Of a DNA stretch of 64,000 nucleotides, positions 1 through 12,351 are shown in pieces. Source of the stretch: Arcuatula senhousia. Lineage: Eukaryota; Mollusca; Bivalvia; Mytilida; Mytilidae. The position numbers and the translations under genes were made by a program. The notes beneath the pieces are model-generated. The model was given only the letters and a program-made list of their open reading frames with translations. It searched no databases and was not told the DNA's origin. How positions within the stretch are numbered: position 1 is the first letter of the stretch; every line of letters begins with the position of its first letter. The stretch covers positions 19,727,260 to 19,791,259 of the forward strand of contig OZ020313.1 of the NCBI GenBank assembly GCA_963971305.1. Direction: 5' to 3'.

Positions 1-1208
1 TTTTGATTTTTCCATTCTCCAGACTACCCTTTACAGACAGTAGAAGAACCTTAAATCCCTCGTTTATCATTTTAAATTTTAGCGCTTTTAAACATAGGTT
101 AGTACAGGTATAAGTAGATATTATCACGTGAGAATGATCAACCATAACCAACAGGATCTATGCACTACAGTAACGACTGTGACGGTATCGTATGTACCGG
201 ACATCCATCACTATACCTGTGCGATTTTATATGCGCAGTGTTATGATCAGCTAACTATCTAAAAATAGATCAGGAAATAAATTATAGTTAGGATTGATAT
301 AAGTAGGAAATGATTGATAAATATAAATTAAATATCATATATAAATTAAATATCATTATGATTCTTTTATTGCTTTTGTTTTAATCATGCAAAAAAAGAA
401 AAGAAATACGATGTGGTAAATAAATCCGTAAATATGATTAATAATTATATTTAATACATACATGTATTATAAAAGTTGGGTTTTTTTTCAGAATGAAATG
501 TGCTTATATAATTGTCTCTTTTGTTTATAAGTAAAATTGTAAACAGAAAATAACGATGGGATGCCTTTTCGTTCACCCAATTATGATTTTTAACTGTGCA
601 TACATATAGTTATTTATTAATTAAGTTTGTTTGCGCCTTTCATAAACTGTCCGCTAACGCTGACCAGTGTACAAGGGACAAAATCCCCGGGAAAAATCTC
701 AGAAATGAACATTTATATTATAATTTCTAACGTTATAACAGAATAATTATATTGTTTCATATTCAACATATGAAAGTTGAATACATATATTATACATTGT
801 AAAAGAGGGGGGGGGGCTTCCATTAAACGTGGGAACATATGATAATGTGCTGTTCAGCAGTGTCTATATTTTGGGGGGATGGGATGGAATTTTTAGATGA
901 ACCGCATTGCATATATTATAAGGTGATCTTTTCTCAAATGTCATTATCAATACAAAGAGAATTAGCTGTGATTCGTAGCTCTTTGTGGTTCTTTTGATAT
1001 TTTTTTTTGTGCGGATGGTCCGCAAAATCAGAAAATTTAAAAAAGGACAATTAAGAGCTACGGAACCGCATGCAGCTAAAATAGAATGAGTCCCAGCATC
1101 CAAGCATTGCCTCGATCTTCACTTCCCCAACTGTACGTGTGTTTGGTTAATCACTCTTTCCTTTTAAGTTTTGATTTTAATAGAATATCTTTAAGAGCTG
1201 TCATTTTT
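1..1208. other. Intergenic, no gene recognised
   Basis: AT-rich sequence with short homopolymers, including a G-run near 806-815. No reading frame here resembles a protein I know. It forms the left flank of the 2727-bp tandem array, which begins abruptly at about 1209. Confidence 0.6.
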
Positions 1209-1352
1209 GTATGAGTAAAAGTTACCTAAACCCACTCAGGTCAATACTATAGGCTATGATATTCTAAAGATCGCTATAGATTTCAAATTTCTAATTGATT
1301 AGATATGCATTCTTGTCTTTAATTTCTTTATATTTTTTATTATTTTATCAAT

Positions 1353-1443
1353 CGGTGTTTCACCCCTTATTTTTAAAGTGGCGGGGATCGTCAGCGGTCT
1401 CCACTTATTTATGCTCTTTGTAATGATACTGGACCGTACACCG
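1353..1443 (-). ncRNA. Hammerhead ribozyme (type I), array unit 1
   Basis: Read 5'-3' on the minus strand: stem III CGGTG/CACCG, cleavage triplet GUA, stem I CGGTC/GACCG with a long loop, core CTGACGA, stem II CCCC/GGGG, then GAAA. Every conserved core position is present; position 7 of the core (C here) is variable in the family. A T-T mismatch sits at the base of stem II, which could reduce activity. PLEs are known to carry such ribozymes in their terminal repeats. Confidence 0.8.
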
Positions 1444-4079
1444 GATTATCAATATGCTTTAATATATGTATATGTTTTACTTGTCAAATGATTTGACTAA
1501 AGCTTCATGTTAGATAAGATTTATCAGCTCTTGTAAGTTTCTCTTGCAAATTCTTCTCTCATTGATTGTCTCTAATTGTTTTTTTCATTAAATGCTAGTA
1601 TACTTGAAAGTTATTCTGCTTTCCTCTAGTAAATCCACTTGTTAGTAAATGCAAATGTTTTGTAACAGATATTTCGAATTGTTTTATCGATGGGTTGTAT
1701 TTTGTAACAAAAACTATAGCTCCTCCCTTTTTTTTCTTTTCTTATCTAATAGTAAATCATTCTGCTTGAAATCTGCAGTATCTCTAAAATCTGTAATTTC
1801 ATTGTTTTTATAATGTCTGCATAACAGATTATCTTTAAATGATTGAATATCTTATTTTTTAATACGATCATCGCTCGTGTTTCTGATGTTTCCAATTATT
1901 TTCCTTTTGATAAATCTTGTTTTAGGATGACAACTTTTTCTGTCTAAATAATGAAAAGTTTCAGTAATTTTGATATACAAAAGCTTGATGATAGGAATCT
2001 ATTTCCTTAATGAACCTCGGTGTCTTAATATACGATCTTTTTGTAGATATTTCATGGGTAAATTCAAGATATACATGGGCTTTCTTTGCATTCACTACCA
2101 TTGAATAGTATTATTCCATCATATTTTCGTTAAGAACTATCTTATTTCTATATTGGAATTTCTAAAGATTTCAAACATTCTAATATTAGCCATTTCTGCA
2201 GATGCTGCCGCGCCCATTAGTCTTCTGAGTTTTTGTTTAAAGGTTCTTCCATTAAAAGTAAATTCGTTATTTTTTGTAATTATATCAATATCTTTGATAC
2301 TATCTAGAAAATGGATAACTAGTGATTGATAAATATTTTATTGCGTTTTTGACAGAACAAATGATTTCTGAATAATCAAGATTTATATATATATTGCTTC
2401 TATCAAACGTTACTCATAAATTATCTTTGTTCAGTTTGAGATTTTCGTTTTTGTTATACTAGCTTGTTTTTTAATACGATCATCGCTCGTGTTTCTGATG
2501 TTTCTATTCATTTTGCTTTAAATAAGTCTTTTTTAGCATGACAACTTTTTCTGTCTAAATATTGAAAAGTTTCAGTAAGCCTTTTCATGTGTTTTGATAT
2601 CTAAAATTCTCGATGATAGGAATCTTATTTCCTTTCTGAACCTCTGTGTCTTAATATACGATCTTTCTGTAGATATTTCATGGGTACATCTCAGATATAT
2701 ATGGGCTTTCTTTGTTTGCATATACTGTTATTGAATAGTATTATTCTATCATATCCTCCGCAAAGAACTTTCTTATTTCTATATTGGAATTTGAAAACAT
2801 TCAATTTTCTTATATCAGCCAATTCTGCAGATGCTGCCGCGCCCATTAGTCTTTTGAGTTTTTGTTTAAAGGTTCTTCCATTAAAAGTAAATTCGTTATT
2901 CTGTATAATTATATCAATAGCTTTAATAATATCATTGTTAGTAAGTATAGAAAATGGATAACTGGTGATTGATAAATATTTTATTGGGTTTTTGACAGAA
3001 CTAATGATTTCTGAATAATCAAGATTTATATATATATTGCTTCTATCAAACGTTGCTCATAAAATATCTTTGTTCAGTTTAAGATTCTCATTTTCCTTAT
3101 AAAATCTTTTGTGTCTGTTATAATAGGTATTCTGTTTTTGTTCTTGAGATAGTAGGATTCTATCATTAAATTGAGCAAGATTATGGCAAGGGATATCATT
3201 GGTCTCCATTGTATAGCATGTTCTTTTATTTTTGAATGATCTTTTTCCATCAATACGTGTGGTTAATCTTTTGAAATCTTGTGGATTTTTCTGGCAAGAG
3301 GAAAAAACTTTCCTTGCTTTTTATTATAAAGATTTTTTCGTTGGAATCTATGAGTGGTATTGTCAATATGGTGTCTTTTATGCCTTCTGATCTCTGATTT
3401 ATTTCTTCAAAATAAAGATTATTTTCTAACTCCCTATCTGAATTCTCTGTAAGGTTAAGATATCTTGGTTTTCACTTTTATCCTTATTGTCTTTTCTTTT
3501 ATTCGAATTAACTCAAATTCTCCTCATATTTTACTTTCTAGCTTTCGTGTGATTTTATCCTGTTACAGTTTTGCGGTAGGGATTAAATACGTTTTGATTT
3601 ATAGTAACCACTCTATCTTTCATTAATTTGTCAAGATGTGTTGACATATGCTCTTGTTCTATGAGAAAATATTTCACAAAATCTAAATTTCAGGGTGTAG
3701 CTATTTGATTTCCGGTGCACTCATGTCCAGATAAGATTCTGACCGCTTTTTAAACTCTTTTACACCATGTATTAAGTTTTCTAATGACAAGAATATTTCA
3801 TTTTTTCTTCCAATTTTAAAGATTCATCATTATGAGATTGAGATAAATATTGCCATTGCAGTATTGCGCCCGAGGATCAATTTTTCATGATACACGAGTG
3901 AGGTAACAATATTGAGCGAGGCTTCGTCAATACATGTATGAGTAAAAGTTACCTAAACCCACTCAGGTCAATACTATAGGCTATGATATTCTAAAGATCG
4001 CTATAGATTTCAAATTTCTAATTGATTAGATATGCATTCTTGTCTTTAATTTCTTTATATTTTTTATTATTTTATCAAT

Positions 4080-4170
4080 CGGTGTTTCACCCCTTATTTT
4101 TAAAGTGGCGGGGATCGTCAGCGGTCTCCACTTATTTATGCTCTTTGTAATGATACTGGACCGTACACCG
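4080..4170 (-). ncRNA. Hammerhead ribozyme, array unit 2
   Basis: Same sequence as the motif in unit 1, shifted by 2727 bp. All core elements are retained. Confidence 0.8.
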
Positions 4171-6806
4171 GATTATCAATATGCTTTAATATATGTATAT
4201 GTTTTACTTGTCAAATGATTTGACTAAAGCTTCATGTTAGATAAGATTTATCAGCTCTTGTAAGTTTCTCTTGCAAATTCTTCTCTCATTGATTGTCTCT
4301 AATTGTTTTTTTCATTAAATGCTAGTATACTTGAAAGTTATTCTGCTTTCCTCTAGTAAATCCACTTGTTAGTAAATGCAAATGTTTTGTAACAGATATT
4401 TCGAATTGTTTTATCGATGGGTTGTATTTTGTAACAAAAACTATAGCTCCTCCCTTTTTTTTCTTTTCTTATCTAATAGTAAATCATTCTGCTTGAAATC
4501 TGCAGTATCTCTAAAATCTGTAATTTCATTGTTTTTATAATGTCTGCATAACAGATTATCTTTAAATGATTGAATATCTTATTTTTTAATACGATCATCG
4601 CTCGTGTTTCTGATGTTTCCAATTATTTTCCTTTTGATAAATCTTGTTTTAGGATGACAACTTTTTCTGTCTAAATAATGAAAAGTTTCAGTAATTTTGA
4701 TATACAAAAGCTTGATGATAGGAATCTATTTCCTTAATGAACCTCGGTGTCTTAATATACGATCTTTTTGTAGATATTTCATGGGTAAATTCAAGATATA
4801 CATGGGCTTTCTTTGCATTCACTACCATTGAATAGTATTATTCCATCATATTTTCGTTAAGAACTATCTTATTTCTATATTGGAATTTCTAAAGATTTCA
4901 AACATTCTAATATTAGCCATTTCTGCAGATGCTGCCGCGCCCATTAGTCTTCTGAGTTTTTGTTTAAAGGTTCTTCCATTAAAAGTAAATTCGTTATTTT
5001 TTGTAATTATATCAATATCTTTGATACTATCTAGAAAATGGATAACTAGTGATTGATAAATATTTTATTGCGTTTTTGACAGAACAAATGATTTCTGAAT
5101 AATCAAGATTTATATATATATTGCTTCTATCAAACGTTACTCATAAATTATCTTTGTTCAGTTTGAGATTTTCGTTTTTGTTATACTAGCTTGTTTTTTA
5201 ATACGATCATCGCTCGTGTTTCTGATGTTTCTATTCATTTTGCTTTAAATAAGTCTTTTTTAGCATGACAACTTTTTCTGTCTAAATATTGAAAAGTTTC
5301 AGTAAGCCTTTTCATGTGTTTTGATATCTAAAATTCTCGATGATAGGAATCTTATTTCCTTTCTGAACCTCTGTGTCTTAATATACGATCTTTCTGTAGA
5401 TATTTCATGGGTACATCTCAGATATATATGGGCTTTCTTTGTTTGCATATACTGTTATTGAATAGTATTATTCTATCATATCCTCCGCAAAGAACTTTCT
5501 TATTTCTATATTGGAATTTGAAAACATTCAATTTTCTTATATCAGCCAATTCTGCAGATGCTGCCGCGCCCATTAGTCTTTTGAGTTTTTGTTTAAAGGT
5601 TCTTCCATTAAAAGTAAATTCGTTATTCTGTATAATTATATCAATAGCTTTAATAATATCATTGTTAGTAAGTATAGAAAATGGATAACTGGTGATTGAT
5701 AAATATTTTATTGGGTTTTTGACAGAACTAATGATTTCTGAATAATCAAGATTTATATATATATTGCTTCTATCAAACGTTGCTCATAAAATATCTTTGT
5801 TCAGTTTAAGATTCTCATTTTCCTTATAAAATCTTTTGTGTCTGTTATAATAGGTATTCTGTTTTTGTTCTTGAGATAGTAGGATTCTATCATTAAATTG
5901 AGCAAGATTATGGCAAGGGATATCATTGGTCTCCATTGTATAGCATGTTCTTTTATTTTTGAATGATCTTTTTCCATCAATACGTGTGGTTAATCTTTTG
6001 AAATCTTGTGGATTTTTCTGGCAAGAGGAAAAAACTTTCCTTGCTTTTTATTATAAAGATTTTTTCGTTGGAATCTATGAGTGGTATTGTCAATATGGTG
6101 TCTTTTATGCCTTCTGATCTCTGATTTATTTCTTCAAAATAAAGATTATTTTCTAACTCCCTATCTGAATTCTCTGTAAGGTTAAGATATCTTGGTTTTC
6201 ACTTTTATCCTTATTGTCTTTTCTTTTATTCGAATTAACTCAAATTCTCCTCATATTTTACTTTCTAGCTTTCGTGTGATTTTATCCTGTTACAGTTTTG
6301 CGGTAGGGATTAAATACGTTTTGATTTATAGTAACCACTCTATCTTTCATTAATTTGTCAAGATGTGTTGACATATGCTCTTGTTCTATGAGAAAATATT
6401 TCACAAAATCTAAATTTCAGGGTGTAGCTATTTGATTTCCGGTGCACTCATGTCCAGATAAGATTCTGACCGCTTTTTAAACTCTTTTACACCATGTATT
6501 AAGTTTTCTAATGACAAGAATATTTCATTTTTTCTTCCAATTTTAAAGATTCATCATTATGAGATTGAGATAAATATTGCCATTGCAGTATTGCGCCCGA
6601 GGATCAATTTTTCATGATACACGAGTGAGGTAACAATATTGAGCGAGGCTTCGTCAATACATGTATGAGTAAAAGTTACCTAAACCCACTCAGGTCAATA
6701 CTATAGGCTATGATATTCTAAAGATCGCTATAGATTTCAAATTTCTAATTGATTAGATATGCATTCTTGTCTTTAATTTCTTTATATTTTTTATTATTTT
6801 ATCAAT

Positions 6807-6897
6807 CGGTGTTTCACCCCTTATTTTTAAAGTGGCGGGGATCGTCAGCGGTCTCCACTTATTTATGCTCTTTGTAATGATACTGGACCGTACACCG
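6807..6897 (-). ncRNA. Hammerhead ribozyme, array unit 3
   Basis: Third copy of the unit's ribozyme, with the same stems, core and GUA cleavage triplet. Confidence 0.8.
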
Positions 6898-9533
6898 GAT
6901 TATCAATATGCTTTAATATATGTATATGTTTTACTTGTCAAATGATTTGACTAAAGCTTCATGTTAGATAAGATTTATCAGCTCTTGTAAGTTTCTCTTG
7001 CAAATTCTTCTCTCATTGATTGTCTCTAATTGTTTTTTTCATTAAATGCTAGTATACTTGAAAGTTATTCTGCTTTCCTCTAGTAAATCCACTTGTTAGT
7101 AAATGCAAATGTTTTGTAACAGATATTTCGAATTGTTTTATCGATGGGTTGTATTTTGTAACAAAAACTATAGCTCCTCCCTTTTTTTTCTTTTCTTATC
7201 TAATAGTAAATCATTCTGCTTGAAATCTGCAGTATCTCTAAAATCTGTAATTTCATTGTTTTTATAATGTCTGCATAACAGATTATCTTTAAATGATTGA
7301 ATATCTTATTTTTTAATACGATCATCGCTCGTGTTTCTGATGTTTCCAATTATTTTCCTTTTGATAAATCTTGTTTTAGGATGACAACTTTTTCTGTCTA
7401 AATAATGAAAAGTTTCAGTAATTTTGATATACAAAAGCTTGATGATAGGAATCTATTTCCTTAATGAACCTCGGTGTCTTAATATACGATCTTTTTGTAG
7501 ATATTTCATGGGTAAATTCAAGATATACATGGGCTTTCTTTGCATTCACTACCATTGAATAGTATTATTCCATCATATTTTCGTTAAGAACTATCTTATT
7601 TCTATATTGGAATTTCTAAAGATTTCAAACATTCTAATATTAGCCATTTCTGCAGATGCTGCCGCGCCCATTAGTCTTCTGAGTTTTTGTTTAAAGGTTC
7701 TTCCATTAAAAGTAAATTCGTTATTTTTTGTAATTATATCAATATCTTTGATACTATCTAGAAAATGGATAACTAGTGATTGATAAATATTTTATTGCGT
7801 TTTTGACAGAACAAATGATTTCTGAATAATCAAGATTTATATATATATTGCTTCTATCAAACGTTACTCATAAATTATCTTTGTTCAGTTTGAGATTTTC
7901 GTTTTTGTTATACTAGCTTGTTTTTTAATACGATCATCGCTCGTGTTTCTGATGTTTCTATTCATTTTGCTTTAAATAAGTCTTTTTTAGCATGACAACT
8001 TTTTCTGTCTAAATATTGAAAAGTTTCAGTAAGCCTTTTCATGTGTTTTGATATCTAAAATTCTCGATGATAGGAATCTTATTTCCTTTCTGAACCTCTG
8101 TGTCTTAATATACGATCTTTCTGTAGATATTTCATGGGTACATCTCAGATATATATGGGCTTTCTTTGTTTGCATATACTGTTATTGAATAGTATTATTC
8201 TATCATATCCTCCGCAAAGAACTTTCTTATTTCTATATTGGAATTTGAAAACATTCAATTTTCTTATATCAGCCAATTCTGCAGATGCTGCCGCGCCCAT
8301 TAGTCTTTTGAGTTTTTGTTTAAAGGTTCTTCCATTAAAAGTAAATTCGTTATTCTGTATAATTATATCAATAGCTTTAATAATATCATTGTTAGTAAGT
8401 ATAGAAAATGGATAACTGGTGATTGATAAATATTTTATTGGGTTTTTGACAGAACTAATGATTTCTGAATAATCAAGATTTATATATATATTGCTTCTAT
8501 CAAACGTTGCTCATAAAATATCTTTGTTCAGTTTAAGATTCTCATTTTCCTTATAAAATCTTTTGTGTCTGTTATAATAGGTATTCTGTTTTTGTTCTTG
8601 AGATAGTAGGATTCTATCATTAAATTGAGCAAGATTATGGCAAGGGATATCATTGGTCTCCATTGTATAGCATGTTCTTTTATTTTTGAATGATCTTTTT
8701 CCATCAATACGTGTGGTTAATCTTTTGAAATCTTGTGGATTTTTCTGGCAAGAGGAAAAAACTTTCCTTGCTTTTTATTATAAAGATTTTTTCGTTGGAA
8801 TCTATGAGTGGTATTGTCAATATGGTGTCTTTTATGCCTTCTGATCTCTGATTTATTTCTTCAAAATAAAGATTATTTTCTAACTCCCTATCTGAATTCT
8901 CTGTAAGGTTAAGATATCTTGGTTTTCACTTTTATCCTTATTGTCTTTTCTTTTATTCGAATTAACTCAAATTCTCCTCATATTTTACTTTCTAGCTTTC
9001 GTGTGATTTTATCCTGTTACAGTTTTGCGGTAGGGATTAAATACGTTTTGATTTATAGTAACCACTCTATCTTTCATTAATTTGTCAAGATGTGTTGACA
9101 TATGCTCTTGTTCTATGAGAAAATATTTCACAAAATCTAAATTTCAGGGTGTAGCTATTTGATTTCCGGTGCACTCATGTCCAGATAAGATTCTGACCGC
9201 TTTTTAAACTCTTTTACACCATGTATTAAGTTTTCTAATGACAAGAATATTTCATTTTTTCTTCCAATTTTAAAGATTCATCATTATGAGATTGAGATAA
9301 ATATTGCCATTGCAGTATTGCGCCCGAGGATCAATTTTTCATGATACACGAGTGAGGTAACAATATTGAGCGAGGCTTCGTCAATACATGTATGAGTAAA
9401 AGTTACCTAAACCCACTCAGGTCAATACTATAGGCTATGATATTCTAAAGATCGCTATAGATTTCAAATTTCTAATTGATTAGATATGCATTCTTGTCTT
9501 TAATTTCTTTATATTTTTTATTATTTTATCAAT

Positions 9534-9624
9534 CGGTGTTTCACCCCTTATTTTTAAAGTGGCGGGGATCGTCAGCGGTCTCCACTTATTTATGCTCTTT
9601 GTAATGATACTGGACCGTACACCG
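9534..9624 (-). ncRNA. Hammerhead ribozyme, array unit 4
   Basis: Fourth copy. A transcript running through units 3 and 4 would have cleavage sites exactly one unit apart. Confidence 0.8.
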
Positions 9625-12260
9625 GATTATCAATATGCTTTAATATATGTATATGTTTTACTTGTCAAATGATTTGACTAAAGCTTCATGTTAGATAAGA
9701 TTTATCAGCTCTTGTAAGTTTCTCTTGCAAATTCTTCTCTCATTGATTGTCTCTAATTGTTTTTTTCATTAAATGCTAGTATACTTGAAAGTTATTCTGC
9801 TTTCCTCTAGTAAATCCACTTGTTAGTAAATGCAAATGTTTTGTAACAGATATTTCGAATTGTTTTATCGATGGGTTGTATTTTGTAACAAAAACTATAG
9901 CTCCTCCCTTTTTTTTCTTTTCTTATCTAATAGTAAATCATTCTGCTTGAAATCTGCAGTATCTCTAAAATCTGTAATTTCATTGTTTTTATAATGTCTG
10001 CATAACAGATTATCTTTAAATGATTGAATATCTTATTTTTTAATACGATCATCGCTCGTGTTTCTGATGTTTCCAATTATTTTCCTTTTGATAAATCTTG
10101 TTTTAGGATGACAACTTTTTCTGTCTAAATAATGAAAAGTTTCAGTAATTTTGATATACAAAAGCTTGATGATAGGAATCTATTTCCTTAATGAACCTCG
10201 GTGTCTTAATATACGATCTTTTTGTAGATATTTCATGGGTAAATTCAAGATATACATGGGCTTTCTTTGCATTCACTACCATTGAATAGTATTATTCCAT
10301 CATATTTTCGTTAAGAACTATCTTATTTCTATATTGGAATTTCTAAAGATTTCAAACATTCTAATATTAGCCATTTCTGCAGATGCTGCCGCGCCCATTA
10401 GTCTTCTGAGTTTTTGTTTAAAGGTTCTTCCATTAAAAGTAAATTCGTTATTTTTTGTAATTATATCAATATCTTTGATACTATCTAGAAAATGGATAAC
10501 TAGTGATTGATAAATATTTTATTGCGTTTTTGACAGAACAAATGATTTCTGAATAATCAAGATTTATATATATATTGCTTCTATCAAACGTTACTCATAA
10601 ATTATCTTTGTTCAGTTTGAGATTTTCGTTTTTGTTATACTAGCTTGTTTTTTAATACGATCATCGCTCGTGTTTCTGATGTTTCTATTCATTTTGCTTT
10701 AAATAAGTCTTTTTTAGCATGACAACTTTTTCTGTCTAAATATTGAAAAGTTTCAGTAAGCCTTTTCATGTGTTTTGATATCTAAAATTCTCGATGATAG
10801 GAATCTTATTTCCTTTCTGAACCTCTGTGTCTTAATATACGATCTTTCTGTAGATATTTCATGGGTACATCTCAGATATATATGGGCTTTCTTTGTTTGC
10901 ATATACTGTTATTGAATAGTATTATTCTATCATATCCTCCGCAAAGAACTTTCTTATTTCTATATTGGAATTTGAAAACATTCAATTTTCTTATATCAGC
11001 CAATTCTGCAGATGCTGCCGCGCCCATTAGTCTTTTGAGTTTTTGTTTAAAGGTTCTTCCATTAAAAGTAAATTCGTTATTCTGTATAATTATATCAATA
11101 GCTTTAATAATATCATTGTTAGTAAGTATAGAAAATGGATAACTGGTGATTGATAAATATTTTATTGGGTTTTTGACAGAACTAATGATTTCTGAATAAT
11201 CAAGATTTATATATATATTGCTTCTATCAAACGTTGCTCATAAAATATCTTTGTTCAGTTTAAGATTCTCATTTTCCTTATAAAATCTTTTGTGTCTGTT
11301 ATAATAGGTATTCTGTTTTTGTTCTTGAGATAGTAGGATTCTATCATTAAATTGAGCAAGATTATGGCAAGGGATATCATTGGTCTCCATTGTATAGCAT
11401 GTTCTTTTATTTTTGAATGATCTTTTTCCATCAATACGTGTGGTTAATCTTTTGAAATCTTGTGGATTTTTCTGGCAAGAGGAAAAAACTTTCCTTGCTT
11501 TTTATTATAAAGATTTTTTCGTTGGAATCTATGAGTGGTATTGTCAATATGGTGTCTTTTATGCCTTCTGATCTCTGATTTATTTCTTCAAAATAAAGAT
11601 TATTTTCTAACTCCCTATCTGAATTCTCTGTAAGGTTAAGATATCTTGGTTTTCACTTTTATCCTTATTGTCTTTTCTTTTATTCGAATTAACTCAAATT
11701 CTCCTCATATTTTACTTTCTAGCTTTCGTGTGATTTTATCCTGTTACAGTTTTGCGGTAGGGATTAAATACGTTTTGATTTATAGTAACCACTCTATCTT
11801 TCATTAATTTGTCAAGATGTGTTGACATATGCTCTTGTTCTATGAGAAAATATTTCACAAAATCTAAATTTCAGGGTGTAGCTATTTGATTTCCGGTGCA
11901 CTCATGTCCAGATAAGATTCTGACCGCTTTTTAAACTCTTTTACACCATGTATTAAGTTTTCTAATGACAAGAATATTTCATTTTTTCTTCCAATTTTAA
12001 AGATTCATCATTATGAGATTGAGATAAATATTGCCATTGCAGTATTGCGCCCGAGGATCAATTTTTCATGATACACGAGTGAGGTAACAATATTGAGCGA
12101 GGCTTCGTCAATACATGTATGAGTAAAAGTTACCTAAACCCACTCAGGTCAATACTATAGGCTATGATATTCTAAAGATCGCTATAGATTTCAAATTTCT
12201 AATTGATTAGATATGCATTCTTGTCTTTAATTTCTTTATATTTTTTATTATTTTATCAAT

Positions 12261-12351
12261 CGGTGTTTCACCCCTTATTTTTAAAGTGGCGGGGATCGTC
12301 AGCGGTCTCCACTTATTTATGCTCTTTGTAATGATACTGGACCGTACACCG
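12261..12351 (-). ncRNA. Hammerhead ribozyme, array unit 5
   Basis: Fifth and last copy. The partial sixth unit stops at 14989, just before the ribozyme would start, so it has none. Confidence 0.8.

Noticed and set aside
2680..2961. 93-residue plus-strand frames repeated five times (2680, 5407, 8134, 10861, 13588)
   Set aside because: They are antisense to the decayed RT; the NSADAAAPIS stretch is the mirror of the RT GACSAELADIR motif region.
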